The notes: generated by a model from the letters alone, not told the origin. Shown: positions 19,171-29,898, counted from the first letter of the stretch. The stretch: 64,000 nucleotides of DNA from Saccharophagus degradans 2-40 (GCF_000013665.1 NC_007912.1:3279501-3343500); one strand, 5' to 3'. Translations and numbers: made by a program.

Positions 19171-19947
19171 ATGACTATGGCCGTATCGATTAAAACCCCA
19201 GAAGAAATAGAAAAAATGCGCATTGCAGGCCGAATGGCCGCAGAAGTGCTCGAAATGATTGGCGAGCACGTGCAACCCGGTGTAACCACCGCAGAACTAG
19301 ACAAAATTTGCCACGATTACATCACACAAGTTCAAAAAGCTATACCGGCACCACTTAATTACAAAGGGTTTCCCAAATCCATTTGTACCTCGGTAAACCA
19401 AGTGGTGTGCCACGGCATACCCTCCGAGAAAAAAGTGCTGAAGTCTGGCGACACCATCAACATTGATGTAACCGTCATATTCGACGGCTACCACGGCGAC
19501 ACCAGTAAAATGTTTTTTGTGGGCACCGTGGCACCCCACGCCCACCGCTTGGTTAAAGTCACTCAGGAATGCCTATATAAAGGTATCGAGTTGGTAAAAC
19601 CCGGCTGCCGCTTGGGCGACATTGGCCACGTGATACAAACTCATGCGCAAAAAAATCACTACACCGTTGTACGCGAATACTGTGGCCACGGCATAGGTGC
19701 GGTATTCCACGAAGACCCGCAGGTATTGCACTACGGCACCCCCGGCACAGGCATGACCTTAAAAGAAGGCATGACCTTCACTATCGAGCCAATGATTAAT
19801 GCCGGCAAACCGCACACCAAACTTAAAAAAGACGGCTGGACAGTAGAAACCCGAGACGGCCGCCTATCTGCGCAATGGGAGCACACGCTCGCAGTGACCG
19901 CAACGGGCGTAGAAGTACTTACTGCTCGCAAAGAGGAATCATTCTAA
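19171..19947 (+). CDS. map: Methionine aminopeptidase, type I
   Basis: Removes the initiator Met from nascent proteins, needing two divalent metals. The five metal ligands are visible in NIDVTVIFDGYHGDTSKMF (two Asp), GHGIGAVFHEDP (His), FTIEPMI (Glu) and SAQWEHTLAV (Glu). The product has 258 residues. The first ATG (19171) and one two codons later (19177) are both possible. In E. coli and Pseudomonas map lies near rpsB, divergently; here three accessory genes intervene. Confidence 0.97.
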   Translation: MTMAVSIKTPEEIEKMRIAGRMAAEVLEMIGEHVQPGVTTAELDKICHDYITQVQKAIPAPLNYKGFPKSICTSVNQVVCHGIPSEKKVLKSGDTINIDVTVIFDGYHGDTSKMFFVGTVAPHAHRLVKVTQECLYKGIELVKPGCRLGDIGHVIQTHAQKNHYTVVREYCGHGIGAVFHEDPQVLHYGTPGTGMTLKEGMTFTIEPMINAGKPHTKLKKDGWTVETRDGRLSAQWEHTLAVTATGVEVLTARKEESF

Positions 19948-19949
19948 TT

Positions 19950-22652
19950 ATGTCGCAACCCGCTGCTCGTCAGTTCCCTCAGGTAGCCACCCAACCTATC
20001 TTTTTTAATCAGGCTCGTTTTCGTGAAAACCTCGCAAACAAGCCGCCAGTGGTGGTATTTAAAGATGCAATAGCGGGTGTGAACCAACAGTTTGACCAAC
20101 GCTTTTTAGAGGGCGAAGATATTCGCCACCTTATTCACGAGCGCGCACAATTTATAGATTTAATACTGCATTACGCGTGGCACCATTTTGACTGGGGCGA
20201 TGATATATCACTCATCGCCGTTGGCGGATACGGCCGCGGCGAGCTGCACCCCCATTCAGATATCGACATACTCATATTACTCGATAACAAGGTTGGTACC
20301 GAGTACAACGAAACGCTGCAATCTTTTGTCACCATGCTGTGGGATATAGGCCTAGACATAGGCTCCAGCGTGCGCACCTTGCAAGAATGCATAGATATAG
20401 CCCGCGAAGACATTACCGTAGCAACCAACCTTATAGAAGCGCGCCGCATTGCCGGCAACGACAGCCTGCGCGACCAATTACAAATACTTACCGATGCTAA
20501 ACACATGTGGCCCATTCGCGATTTTTATCAAGCGAAATGGGAAGAGCAAGAAAAGCGCCACGAAAAACACAACAATACCGAGTACAACCTAGAACCCAAC
20601 ATTAAAAACGCGCCGGGCGGCCTGCGCGATATACAAATGATTAACTGGGTTGCCAAACGCTACTTCCAAGTGCAAACCCTTTTGCAACTGCAAGGGCAAG
20701 ACTTTTTTACCGAACACGAATTCGGTATTTTGCGTCGCGGCGAAGAGTTTTTATGGCGCGTGCGCTACGGTGTACATATGCTCGCAGGCCGCGCCGAAGA
20801 GCGCCTACTGTTTGAATACCAGCGCGAACTCGCCACTATTTTTGGCTTTCAAGAAAACGACAAACGTTTAGCCGTCGAACAATTTATGCACCAATACTAT
20901 AAAACGGTATTGGCACTGCGCGAATTAAACGATGTGCTGCTGCAGTATTTGCAAGAAACTATCGAAGAAAAAGTGGCACCAACTATTGTGCCCATCAATG
21001 AACGCTTTCAGCTTTGCGATGGCTTTATCGAGGTTATCCACCGCGATGTATTTGACCAAACCCCCAATGCATTGTTGGAAATATTTGTGCTTATGGGGCA
21101 AGACCCAAGCATAAAAGGTGTACGCGCAGAAACCATTCGCCTTATTCGCGAGCGCCGCTGGTTAATAGATGAATCATTTAGAAAAGATCCAGAAAACAAC
21201 CGCATGTTTATGCAATTGTTTCAGCTGGATTACGGCCTAATATCGCAATTAAAGCGCATGAAGCGCTACGGTATACTCGGTCGCTACCTACCCGAGTTTG
21301 GCAAAATTACCGGCCAAATGCAGCACGACCTATTCCACCGCTACACAGTGGATGCGCACACACTGCTAGTCATTAAAAATATTCGCCGCTTTCGCTACCC
21401 GGATGAGAAAAAGCAGTTCCCTATTGCCGCCCACATTATGAAGCGCATGGAAAAACCAGAGCTTTTGTATATTGCCGGCCTGTACCACGATATAGGCAAA
21501 GGCCGCGGCGGCGACCACTCTCAGCTTGGCGCTGTAGACGCCGCAGCATTTTGCCAGCAACACGGTTTTAGCGCGCGCGAAACACGTTTAGTAGTGTGGC
21601 TGGTAGAAAAGCATTTGCTCATGTCTTATGTATCGCAAAAGCAGGATATTTCAGACCCAGAAGTCATTCATAACTTCGCACTGCAAGTGGGTGATCGCCT
21701 GCACTTAGACTACCTCTACGCGCTAACCGTTGCCGATATGTGCGGCACCAACCCAGAGGTGTGGAACACTTGGCGCGCAAGTTTAATGCGTCAACTTTAC
21801 TTAGAAACCAAACGCGCACTGCGCCGCGGCTTAGAAAACACCATCGATCAAAACGAGCTAATTGAAGAAACTCAACAGCTTGCTCTGGCCAAACTTGCAG
21901 ATAAAAACATTTGCGAAAATCAGGCGCGCGCAATTTGGTCGGTAATGGGCGATGAGTATTTCGTGCGCGAAGGGCACATTGATATTGCCTGGCAAACCGA
22001 AGCGATTGTTACCAACCCAAGCGACGAAAACCTCGTGCTTATTCGTGAAACCACCAGCCACGAATTTGAAGGCGCCACCCAAATTTTTGTTCGCGTTAAA
22101 GATGCGCCCCACGTATTTACCGCCGTAGCCAATGCCCTAGCTCAACAAAACCTAAACATTCAAGATGCCAGAGTTTACAGCGCCGCCAACGGCTACACCG
22201 CCGACACCTTCTATGTGCTAGACGACAACTTCCAACCGATTGGGGACGACCCCGCCCGCAGTGAAAAAATTCGCGAATCGGTTTTAGAAGAGTTGCGCCT
22301 AGTAAGCGGTTATCGCGATGTAGTAAGTCGCCGCACTCCAAGGCAGTTAAAACAGTTTGCCGTACCCACGCGTACTTACATTAGCAACGACATAGTATCT
22401 GGCCATACCGTACTAGAAGTAATTAGCCCAGACCGCCCCGGCCTACTCGCCACCATTGGTCGAGTATTTATGGATATGGACATCCAATTGCAAAACGCAA
22501 AAATTTCCACCTTGGGCGAGCGCGTAGAAGATATATTTTTCATATCAGACATAGAGGGCAACCCGCTAAGCGACCCCAACCTATGCGCAGAATTGCAAAA
22601 AGAAATATGTAAGCAGCTCGACCTTAGAGTAGAAAAAGATTTGGCTCGATAA
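19950..22652 (+). CDS. glnD: Bifunctional uridylyltransferase/uridylyl-removing enzyme GlnD
   Basis: About 900 residues. The nucleotidyltransferase site reads GGYGRGELHPHSDIDILIL (GG and DxD), the HD-type phosphohydrolase site YHDIGKGRGGDHS, and two ACT domains end the protein (IFVRVKDAPHVFTAVANAL and LEVISPDRPGLLATIGRVF). GlnD modifies PII proteins according to glutamine level and so controls glutamine synthetase and Ntr gene expression. The frame opens inside map at 19875, but ATG at 19950, 2 bases past the map stop, begins the homologous sequence. map-glnD order is conserved. Confidence 0.97.
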   Translation: MSQPAARQFPQVATQPIFFNQARFRENLANKPPVVVFKDAIAGVNQQFDQRFLEGEDIRHLIHERAQFIDLILHYAWHHFDWGDDISLIAVGGYGRGELHPHSDIDILILLDNKVGTEYNETLQSFVTMLWDIGLDIGSSVRTLQECIDIAREDITVATNLIEARRIAGNDSLRDQLQILTDAKHMWPIRDFYQAKWEEQEKRHEKHNNTEYNLEPNIKNAPGGLRDIQMINWVAKRYFQVQTLLQLQGQDFFTEHEFGILRRGEEFLWRVRYGVHMLAGRAEERLLFEYQRELATIFGFQENDKRLAVEQFMHQYYKTVLALRELNDVLLQYLQETIEEKVAPTIVPINERFQLCDGFIEVIHRDVFDQTPNALLEIFVLMGQDPSIKGVRAETIRLIRERRWLIDESFRKDPENNRMFMQLFQLDYGLISQLKRMKRYGILGRYLPEFGKITGQMQHDLFHRYTVDAHTLLVIKNIRRFRYPDEKKQFPIAAHIMKRMEKPELLYIAGLYHDIGKGRGGDHSQLGAVDAAAFCQQHGFSARETRLVVWLVEKHLLMSYVSQKQDISDPEVIHNFALQVGDRLHLDYLYALTVADMCGTNPEVWNTWRASLMRQLYLETKRALRRGLENTIDQNELIEETQQLALAKLADKNICENQARAIWSVMGDEYFVREGHIDIAWQTEAIVTNPSDENLVLIRETTSHEFEGATQIFVRVKDAPHVFTAVANALAQQNLNIQDARVYSAANGYTADTFYVLDDNFQPIGDDPARSEKIRESVLEELRLVSGYRDVVSRRTPRQLKQFAVPTRTYISNDIVSGHTVLEVISPDRPGLLATIGRVFMDMDIQLQNAKISTLGERVEDIFFISDIEGNPLSDPNLCAELQKEICKQLDLRVEKDLAR

Positions 22653-22692
22653 GCCTAAGCTAGCAAACAACTAACATAAGATTACACGCCCA

Positions 22693-23916
22693 ATGAACCC
22701 AGATTTAAGCAAACTGCAGCCCTACCCGTTTGAAAAACTAAACGCATTAAAAGCGACGGTATCGGCACCGGCAGACAAAAGCCATATTGCACTTTCTATT
22801 GGCGAACCCAAACACCAACCACCTGCATTTGCACTTAAAGCGCTAACCGATAACTTGGCGCGCTTCGCCAACTACCCCAGCACCAAAGGCCTGCCTGAGC
22901 TGCGCACTGCCATTGCCAACTGGGCCAATACTCGCTTTAACTTACAGCGCGCAACGCTAGATGCAGAAGCAAACGTATTACCCGTAAACGGTACCCGCGA
23001 AGCGCTTTTCGCTTTCGCCCAAGCCTGCATAGATAGCAGCAAAGCAGATGCAAAAGTACTAATGCCCAACCCCTTTTACCAAATTTACGAAGGGGCCGCC
23101 TTTTTAGCTGGCGCGGAACCAGTATTTTTAAACTGCTTGCCCGAAAACGGTTTTATCCCCGATTTTGATGCAATTAGCGAACAAACATGGCAAGCGTGCC
23201 AGCTATTGTTTATTTGTACCCCAGGCAACCCCACCGGCGCGGTTATGTCGCGCGAGCTGTTAGAAAAACTTATTGGCCTCGCCGATAAACACAATTTCAT
23301 TATCGCCAGCGATGAATGCTATTCCGAACTGTATTTCGATGAAGCCAACCCTCCAACAGGGCTATTGGAAGCGTGCGAATCGCTGGGTAAAACCGATTTT
23401 AAAAACTGCGTGGTGTTCCACAGCTTATCTAAACGCTCGAACCTGCCCGGCTTGCGCTCGGGTTTTGTTGCGGGCGATGCGCACATTATCGACCAGTTTT
23501 TTCAGTATCGCACTTACCACGGTTGCGCCATGTCTGTGCCCTGCCAACTGGCCAGCATTGCCGCATGGCAAGATGAAGCCCACGTGCTAGAGAACCGAAA
23601 TTTATATCGCCAAAAATTTGATGCGGTAATAGAAATACTTAAAGATGTTTTGCCGGTAAGCACACCAGATGCCAGCTTTTATCTATGGCCAAAAACCCCC
23701 ATTGCAGATACAGACTTTGCCCAACAACTATTTGCCCAACAAAACGTAACTGTGCTGCCCGGCCGCTTTTTAGCGCGCGATTGCGACGGCGTAAACCCAG
23801 GCGAAAACTATGTGCGTTTAGCGCTAGTGGCAGAGCTTGAAGAATGCATAGAAGCCGCACACCGAATAAAAGCCTTTGTACAAAGTTTAAACCAAACTCT
23901 ATATACCAATAGCTAA
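22693..23916 (+). CDS. dapC: Succinyldiaminopimelate transaminase
   Basis: Class I aminotransferase of 407 residues. LSIGEPKHQPPAFALKAL and FICTPGNPTGAVMS are fold motifs and SLSKRSNLPGLRSGF holds the PLP-binding Lys. It converts N-succinyl-2-amino-6-ketopimelate to N-succinyl-LL-DAP in the succinylase branch of lysine/DAP synthesis. dapD and dapE, the steps before and after it, lie downstream on the same strand, which supports dapC over other class I aminotransferases. Confidence 0.92.
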   Translation: MNPDLSKLQPYPFEKLNALKATVSAPADKSHIALSIGEPKHQPPAFALKALTDNLARFANYPSTKGLPELRTAIANWANTRFNLQRATLDAEANVLPVNGTREALFAFAQACIDSSKADAKVLMPNPFYQIYEGAAFLAGAEPVFLNCLPENGFIPDFDAISEQTWQACQLLFICTPGNPTGAVMSRELLEKLIGLADKHNFIIASDECYSELYFDEANPPTGLLEACESLGKTDFKNCVVFHSLSKRSNLPGLRSGFVAGDAHIIDQFFQYRTYHGCAMSVPCQLASIAAWQDEAHVLENRNLYRQKFDAVIEILKDVLPVSTPDASFYLWPKTPIADTDFAQQLFAQQNVTVLPGRFLARDCDGVNPGENYVRLALVAELEECIEAAHRIKAFVQSLNQTLYTNS

Positions 23917-23944
23917 TCGCGAGTTAATCACCACTAGCGATTAG
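23913..23944. repeat. Inverted repeat after dapC
   Basis: Arms CTAATCGC and GCGATTAG (8 bases, perfect) overlap the dapC stop codon. No T run follows, so it is not a convincing intrinsic terminator. A related repeat with the same AATCGC/GCGATT core lies at 58764-58789. Confidence 0.5.
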
Positions 23945-23972
23945 CGTTTATCGGTTAACACTTACGATTGCT

Positions 23973-24656
23973 ATGACAAACACAAGTAAAGCCCCAGTAA
24001 ACATGCTAAAAGCCGAGCGAGTTGAGTACATATTAAACGAACTCGAACGGCTTTACCCCGAAACACCGGTACCGTTAGACCACAAAGACCCATACACCTT
24101 ACTGGTTGCGGTTTTACTTTCGGCGCAGTGTACCGATGAGCGTGTAAACCAAATCACCCCCGCGCTATGGCAGCTGGCAGATAACCCATTCGATATGGCG
24201 AAGCAGTCGGTAGAAGATATAAAAGCCATTATTCGCCCCTGTGGCCTGTCGCCGCAAAAATCGAAAGCCATTCAGGGGTTATCGCAAATACTGGTGGATA
24301 AATACAACGGTGAAGTACCGCAAGACATGGCTCTGCTGGAAGAGCTACCTGGTGTAGGTCATAAAACAGCCAGCGTGGTGGTGGCACAATCGTTTGGTAT
24401 ACCCGCTTTTCCGGTGGATACGCATATACACAGGCTGGCGCAGCGCTGGGGTTTAACATCTGGCAAAAACGTTACCCAAACAGAAAAAGACTTAAAACGC
24501 CTGTTTCCTAAAGAAAAATGGAACAAACTACACTTGCAGATTATATTTTATGGGCGCGAATACTGCACAGCGAGAGGCTGCCAAGGCACAACCTGCCCCA
24601 TTTGCACCACTTGCTACCCCGCGCGTAAACACCCCAAGAAGATTGCAAAGGCCTAA
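23973..24656 (+). CDS. nth: Endonuclease III (DNA glycosylase/AP lyase)
   Basis: 227 residues. The HhH-GPD core LPGVGHKTASVVV supplies the catalytic Lys and FPVDTHIHRLAQRWGL the catalytic Asp; the enzyme removes oxidised pyrimidines. The C-terminal cysteine cluster reads CTARGCQGTTCPICTTC: five Cys whose spacing does not give the classical C-x6-C-x2-C-x5-C iron-sulfur pattern exactly, so ligand assignment is uncertain. It lies between dapC and yffB, where nth is not usual. Confidence 0.95.
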   Translation: MTNTSKAPVNMLKAERVEYILNELERLYPETPVPLDHKDPYTLLVAVLLSAQCTDERVNQITPALWQLADNPFDMAKQSVEDIKAIIRPCGLSPQKSKAIQGLSQILVDKYNGEVPQDMALLEELPGVGHKTASVVVAQSFGIPAFPVDTHIHRLAQRWGLTSGKNVTQTEKDLKRLFPKEKWNKLHLQIIFYGREYCTARGCQGTTCPICTTCYPARKHPKKIAKA

Positions 24657-24758
24657 TAACCGCGTTTAAGGCCAATTAGGCCTGAAAAAAAACCGGCTTT
24701 TTGGTATCCTCTGCACCCTTGATTTACGTCATCCACTTGCAACAAAGAAGTACCTATT

Positions 24759-25124
24759 ATGGCTAACACGTCCACGCCCCCCGTTTTGTATGGCATAAAA
24801 AACTGTGACACCGTAAAAAAAGCCCGCAAATGGTTGGACGCCAACAATATCGAATACGTCTTCCACGATTTTCGCAGCGATGGCTTACACGCAAACCAGC
24901 TAAAAAAATGGTTTAGCCAAGCAGACATAACCACGGTGGTAAACAAGCGCAGCACCACGTGGAAACAACTGGACCACGCCGACCAGCAAGCACTGGAAGC
25001 CGGCCACGGGCAGGCCATTATTATGGCCAACCCCACGCTAATAAAACGTCCAGTGCTAGAGCTAAACGGCGAAGTAACGTTCGGCTTTAAGCCCGAACAC
25101 TACCAAACAATTTTTGATCAATAA
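24759..25124 (+). CDS. yffB: ArsC/Spx-family protein YffB
   Basis: 121 residues with the thioredoxin-like ArsC fold. LYGIKNCDTVKKARKWLD has one redox-type Cys, and RPVLELNGEVTFGFKPEHY is the conserved C-terminal part. It resembles the YffB subgroup, of unknown physiological role, usually found beside dap genes (yffB-dapE in E. coli, yffB-dapD in Pseudomonas). Arsenate reduction is doubtful. dapD begins 15 bases downstream, so cotranscription is likely. Confidence 0.88.
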   Translation: MANTSTPPVLYGIKNCDTVKKARKWLDANNIEYVFHDFRSDGLHANQLKKWFSQADITTVVNKRSTTWKQLDHADQQALEAGHGQAIIMANPTLIKRPVLELNGEVTFGFKPEHYQTIFDQ

Positions 25125-25139
25125 GCTTAGGGTAAAACT

Positions 25140-26174
25140 ATGACTCAACTATACGGCCTTGGATTAGGCGTAGGCACTCAAAACAAAAAAGGTGAATGGC
25201 TTGAGGTGTTTTTCCCCCAGCCAACGCTAAACCCAGAAGCCACCTTGGCACAAACACTTGCCACCGCAGTGGGTTACGAAGGTGGCAACCAAGCCATTAC
25301 CCTAGATGCAGATAAACTAAACGCAATAGAAGCAGCCGCAACCGAGCAAGGCTTTAGCGAATTAGCAGCACTTGCAGCACAGTTCAAAACCAGCTCGCGC
25401 CCATTGGTGGCAGTATTGCTAGCAGAAGATGCGGCCCCAACCTCTGTTGCTGAGGGCTACTTCAAATTACAACTTTTATCGCACCGCTTAGTTAAACCAC
25501 ACAACACCAACCTAACCGGTGTGTTCGGTGTGTTGCCCAACGTAGCGTGGACAAACGTTGGCGCTATCGACTTAGAAGAATTACCTGCGCGCCAACTAGA
25601 AGCGCGTTTAAACGGCGAAACTATTTCGGTAGATTGCGTAGATAAATTCCCAAAAATGACCAACTACGTTGTACCTAAAGGCGTACGTATTGCCCACACC
25701 GCGCGCGTGCGCTTAGGCGCTTACGTTGGCGAAGGCACCACGGTTATGCACGAAGGCTTTATTAACTTTAATGCGGGCACACTTGGCACCAGCATGGTAG
25801 AAGGCCGTATTTCTGCAGGTGTAGTTGTAGGCAACGGTTCCGACCTAGGTGGTGGCTGCTCTACCATGGGTACCCTATCTGGCGGTGGCAACATTATTAT
25901 TTCGGTTGGCGAAGAGTGTTTGCTCGGCGCTAACGCAGGTATTGGCATTCCATTGGGTGACCGCTGCACCGTTGAGTCGGGCTTATACATTACCGCCGGC
26001 ACTAAAGTTGCGGTACTCGACGATAAAAACCAACTAGCAGAAACCGTTAAAGCCCGTGACCTAGCAGGTAAGTCAGACCTGCTGTTCCGTCGCAACTCAG
26101 TAAACGGCGCCGTAGAATGCAAAACCAATAAAACAGCCATTGCATTAAACGAAGAACTACACGCAAATAACTAA
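25140..26174 (+). CDS. dapD: Tetrahydrodipicolinate N-succinyltransferase
   Basis: 344 residues, the long form known from Pseudomonas and actinobacteria, not the 274-residue E. coli form. Hexapeptide repeats form the left-handed beta-helix (VRLGAYVGEGTTVMHEGFIN, LGGGCSTMGTLSGGG, LGANAGIGIPLGDRC). It uses succinyl-CoA to succinylate tetrahydrodipicolinate in the DAP pathway. Followed by dapE after a 158-base spacer. Confidence 0.95.
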   Translation: MTQLYGLGLGVGTQNKKGEWLEVFFPQPTLNPEATLAQTLATAVGYEGGNQAITLDADKLNAIEAAATEQGFSELAALAAQFKTSSRPLVAVLLAEDAAPTSVAEGYFKLQLLSHRLVKPHNTNLTGVFGVLPNVAWTNVGAIDLEELPARQLEARLNGETISVDCVDKFPKMTNYVVPKGVRIAHTARVRLGAYVGEGTTVMHEGFINFNAGTLGTSMVEGRISAGVVVGNGSDLGGGCSTMGTLSGGGNIIISVGEECLLGANAGIGIPLGDRCTVESGLYITAGTKVAVLDDKNQLAETVKARDLAGKSDLLFRRNSVNGAVECKTNKTAIALNEELHANN

Positions 26175-26311
26175 TTGCCATACAGGGGCGTTAGCTAGCT
26201 ACTTATAACTGAGTTTTTAAATTTTGTTTTTAAGTGGGCTATAGCGCCCCAGCAGCGCGCAAAAATTTGCAAACACTCGCCGACCGCAATCCGCTGCCGG
26301 CGTATTTTTAG

Positions 26312-27481
<1,170 letters not shown>

Positions 27482-27522
27482 TATTTGCAGCCATTACACA
27501 GCACTGACAGGCCTTTGTTTTT

Positions 27523-28005
27523 ATGACATCTAACCTTACTCACTTAAACGAAAAAGGCGAAGCCCACATGGTAGATGTGGGCGGCAAAGCGGTAACCAAA
27601 CGCACAGCCCGCGCGCGCAGCTATGTAAACATGACAGCCGAAACACTGGCTGTTGTTGCCAATGGCGATGTAGCTAAAGGCGATGTATTTGCCACCGCGC
27701 GTATTGCAGGTATACAAGCAGCAAAAAAATGCGCCGACCTGATTCCATTGTGCCACCCACTAATGCTTACCCGCGTAACCGTAGATATAACCATAGAAGC
27801 TAACGCCAACCGCTTGTGCATAGAAGCTCAATGTGAATTAGACGGTAAAACAGGCGTTGAAATGGAAGCCCTCACAGCTTGCTCTGTAGCGGCACTCACG
27901 GTATACGATATGTGTAAAGCGCTAGATAAAGGCATAGTTATTTCCGACACGCGCCTTATTTCCAAAACCGGCGGCAAATCTGGCGATTGGTTTTATAGCG
28001 AGTAA
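27523..28005 (+). CDS. moaC: Cyclic pyranopterin monophosphate synthase
   Basis: 160 residues. [35 protein letters not shown] and [19 protein letters not shown] are the MoaC active-site motifs. It converts the MoaA product to cyclic pyranopterin in molybdenum cofactor synthesis. First of a moaC-moaD-moaE set with spacings of 5 and 1 bases; moaA is not in the window. Confidence 0.97.
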   Translation: MTSNLTHLNEKGEAHMVDVGGKAVTKRTARARSYVNMTAETLAVVANGDVAKGDVFATARIAGIQAAKKCADLIPLCHPLMLTRVTVDITIEANANRLCIEAQCELDGKTGVEMEALTACSVAALTVYDMCKALDKGIVISDTRLISKTGGKSGDWFYSE

Positions 28006-28010
28006 ATACG

Positions 28011-28277
28011 ATGACGGCCTCAGAAAAAACACTGTCTATTCTCTACTTTGCCAGCCTAGGCGAAACACTGCGCACCAACAGCGAAACACTGGCGGTAGAT
28101 AACTCGGTAATTAGCGTAAGCGACTTAATTGCACTGCTTGCGCAGCGCGGTGAAAATTGGCAACTGCTACAAGACAAAACCACCAAATGTGCCGTTAACC
28201 AAACCATTGCGAGTAAAGACCAGCCTTTAAGCCATAACGATGAAGTAGCGTTTTTCCCTCCGGTAACAGGCGGCTAA
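28011..28277 (+). CDS. moaD: Molybdopterin synthase sulfur-carrier subunit
   Basis: 88 residues with a ubiquitin-like fold ending in FFPPVTGG. The terminal Gly-Gly is thiocarboxylated and donates sulfur to make the dithiolene of molybdopterin. Placed between moaC and moaE with almost no spacer. Confidence 0.94.
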   Translation: MTASEKTLSILYFASLGETLRTNSETLAVDNSVISVSDLIALLAQRGENWQLLQDKTTKCAVNQTIASKDQPLSHNDEVAFFPPVTGG

Positions 28278-28278
28278 T

Positions 28279-28716
28279 ATGATTCGAGTACAAACCGAAG
28301 ACTTTCACCTGCAAACAGAATATGAGCAGTTACAAAAGCATGGCCACAGTGGCGCCATTGTAACGTTTGTGGGCAGTGTGCGAGATTTTGGTGGCGAGGG
28401 AAGTTTTAGGCTAGACCACTACCCAGGCATGACCGAAAAGGTACTTGAAAAAATAGAGCAACAAGCCAACCAACGCTGGGACTTAATTAGCACCACCATT
28501 ATACACCGCGTAGGTAACTTGGCTGCAGGTGACCAAATTGTGTTTGTGGGGGTGAGCAGTCGCCACCGTAAAAATGCCTTCGCCGCGTGCGAATACATGA
28601 TAGACATACTAAAAACCCAAGCACCATTTTGGAAAAAAGAAGGCGACACATGGGTAGATGCCAAAGAATCTGATAGCGAGGCAGCCGACAAATGGCTAAG
28701 CCACTCGCAACCATAA
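28279..28716 (+). CDS. moaE: Molybdopterin synthase catalytic subunit
   Basis: 145 residues. GAIVTFVGSVRDFG, LDHYPGMTEKVLEKI, HRVGNLAAGDQIVFVGVSS and FWKKEGDTWVDAK are the MoaE family motifs; the last includes the catalytic Lys that contacts the MoaD tail. Starts one base after the moaD stop. Its 3' end overlaps the next gene by 25 bases. Confidence 0.96.
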   Translation: MIRVQTEDFHLQTEYEQLQKHGHSGAIVTFVGSVRDFGGEGSFRLDHYPGMTEKVLEKIEQQANQRWDLISTTIIHRVGNLAAGDQIVFVGVSSRHRKNAFAACEYMIDILKTQAPFWKKEGDTWVDAKESDSEAADKWLSHSQP

Positions 28717-29027
28717 AACATTTTTTTTCGCTCTCCGCATGGCGCGCTGGGTTAAAAGCCCACTACAGCGTGCCCCTCGAAGTTCCATTCAAACAATTCC
28801 GCAACGGTTCTATCTATTTTGGCGTAGGCTGCATTATTATTTTTATGGCCAACCAACAGCTACCCCACGGGCTTAAGCAAGAGCTAATAGTACTGGCAGG
28901 CTTAATTCTGGCGGGTTTGGGGTTTATTATGGCCATGCTCGCACAAATACGAATGATTATTTCACGCTTTGTACGCTTTAAAACCGGCGAGCCCGAAACA
29001 AAACCCACCGGAACAAAAAAAAAGTAA
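28692..29027 (+). CDS. Small inner-membrane protein, function unknown
   Basis: 111 residues, no family recognised. Two hydrophobic stretches (about 44-54 and 62-90, IYFGVGCIIIFMA and LIVLAGLILAGLGFIMAML) suggest two membrane segments, and the tail is very Lys-rich (TKPTGTKKK). It overlaps the end of moaE, so it is translated from the same transcript. A link to molybdenum cofactor synthesis is only positional. Confidence 0.65.
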   Translation: MAKPLATIKHFFSLSAWRAGLKAHYSVPLEVPFKQFRNGSIYFGVGCIIIFMANQQLPHGLKQELIVLAGLILAGLGFIMAMLAQIRMIISRFVRFKTGEPETKPTGTKKK

Positions 29028-29067
29028 GCGACCTAAAGCCAATTAAAACCAACTGAAGCCAAAGTAA

Positions 29068-29898
29068 TTACTCTGGTAATTTCTTTTTCGCGTACACATC
29101 AAATCGCGAAGATTTACCCACCAGCTGCACACTTGGCTCTTGCCCGTTAAGTAGCGGTGCAATTTTTGGACGTTTCACCACCACGCGATATTTCGCTAGT
29201 GCAAATGCAGGTTCGAACAGCTTATCGGCATCTTCATCGCCGCCAACCACTTCTTGGAAGATCTGCATCTCTTTTTTAGCCAATGCCTTTTTACTTTTTT
29301 CTGGAAACATTGGGTCGAGATAAACCACATCTGGCTGCTCGCTGTCAGAGCTGGCCAGTTGATCACGCATCCAATCGCTGCCGTCGTTGGGCACCAGTGT
29401 CATTCGCTGCAAAATGGCCAATAGCTCGTCATCGCCAGCCTCCTCTGCTTGCAGCAAACCTCGCTTTAGCCCATCGGCCAGCAATGCATAGGCCACGGGC
29501 GAGCGCTCAATCATTGTTACGCGGCTACCCAAGCAGGCCAATACAAAGGCGTCGCCACCCAAGCCTGCGGTTGCATCTAAAACATGTAGTGTTCTATTGC
29601 CCTTAACGCCCACCGCCTTTGCCACGGCTTGCCCCGCCCCGCCGCCAAACTTGCGACGGTGGTCGCGGCTGCCTGTAACAAAATCGACCATTAAAGTTAA
29701 GGGCTTTTTAGCGCGACAATCGAGTAGGTGAACATTTTGATGATCAAAAATTAACTGAAACACTTCTTGGTTATGCTTAGCCTGCATATCCAGCAAAGGC
29801 AAAGAAAACTGGCGGCAAAAACGCTCCGCTGATTCCCAGGACGAAATTGTAGATCGCACAACAAAACCAGATTTCAAACTCGCACCCCTTTTAGTCAC
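29068..29898 (-). CDS. rsmJ: 16S rRNA (guanine-1516 N2) methyltransferase
   Basis: 276 residues. VLDATAGLGGDAFVLACLG is the SAM-binding motif, YLDPMFPEKSKKALAKKEM the catalytic motif of this family, and MVDFVTGSRDHRRKFGGG the conserved pre-domain segment, all typical of the YhiQ/RsmJ group. It methylates G1516 of 16S rRNA. Single gene, convergent with the moa operon. The N-terminal extension (about 20 residues) is not conserved, so a later start is possible. Confidence 0.93.
   Translation of the reverse strand: MTKRGASLKSGFVVRSTISSWESAERFCRQFSLPLLDMQAKHNQEVFQLIFDHQNVHLLDCRAKKPLTLMVDFVTGSRDHRRKFGGGAGQAVAKAVGVKGNRTLHVLDATAGLGGDAFVLACLGSRVTMIERSPVAYALLADGLKRGLLQAEEAGDDELLAILQRMTLVPNDGSDWMRDQLASSDSEQPDVVYLDPMFPEKSKKALAKKEMQIFQEVVGGDEDADKLFEPAFALAKYRVVVKRPKIAPLLNGQEPSVQLVGKSSRFDVYAKKKLPE

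Noticed and set aside
25721-26140. 139-codon minus-strand frame inside dapD
   Set aside because: Shadow of the hexapeptide-repeat region of dapD.
27482-27522. Molybdenum cofactor riboswitch before moaC
   Set aside because: Only 41 bases lie between dapE and moaC, too short for the known structure.
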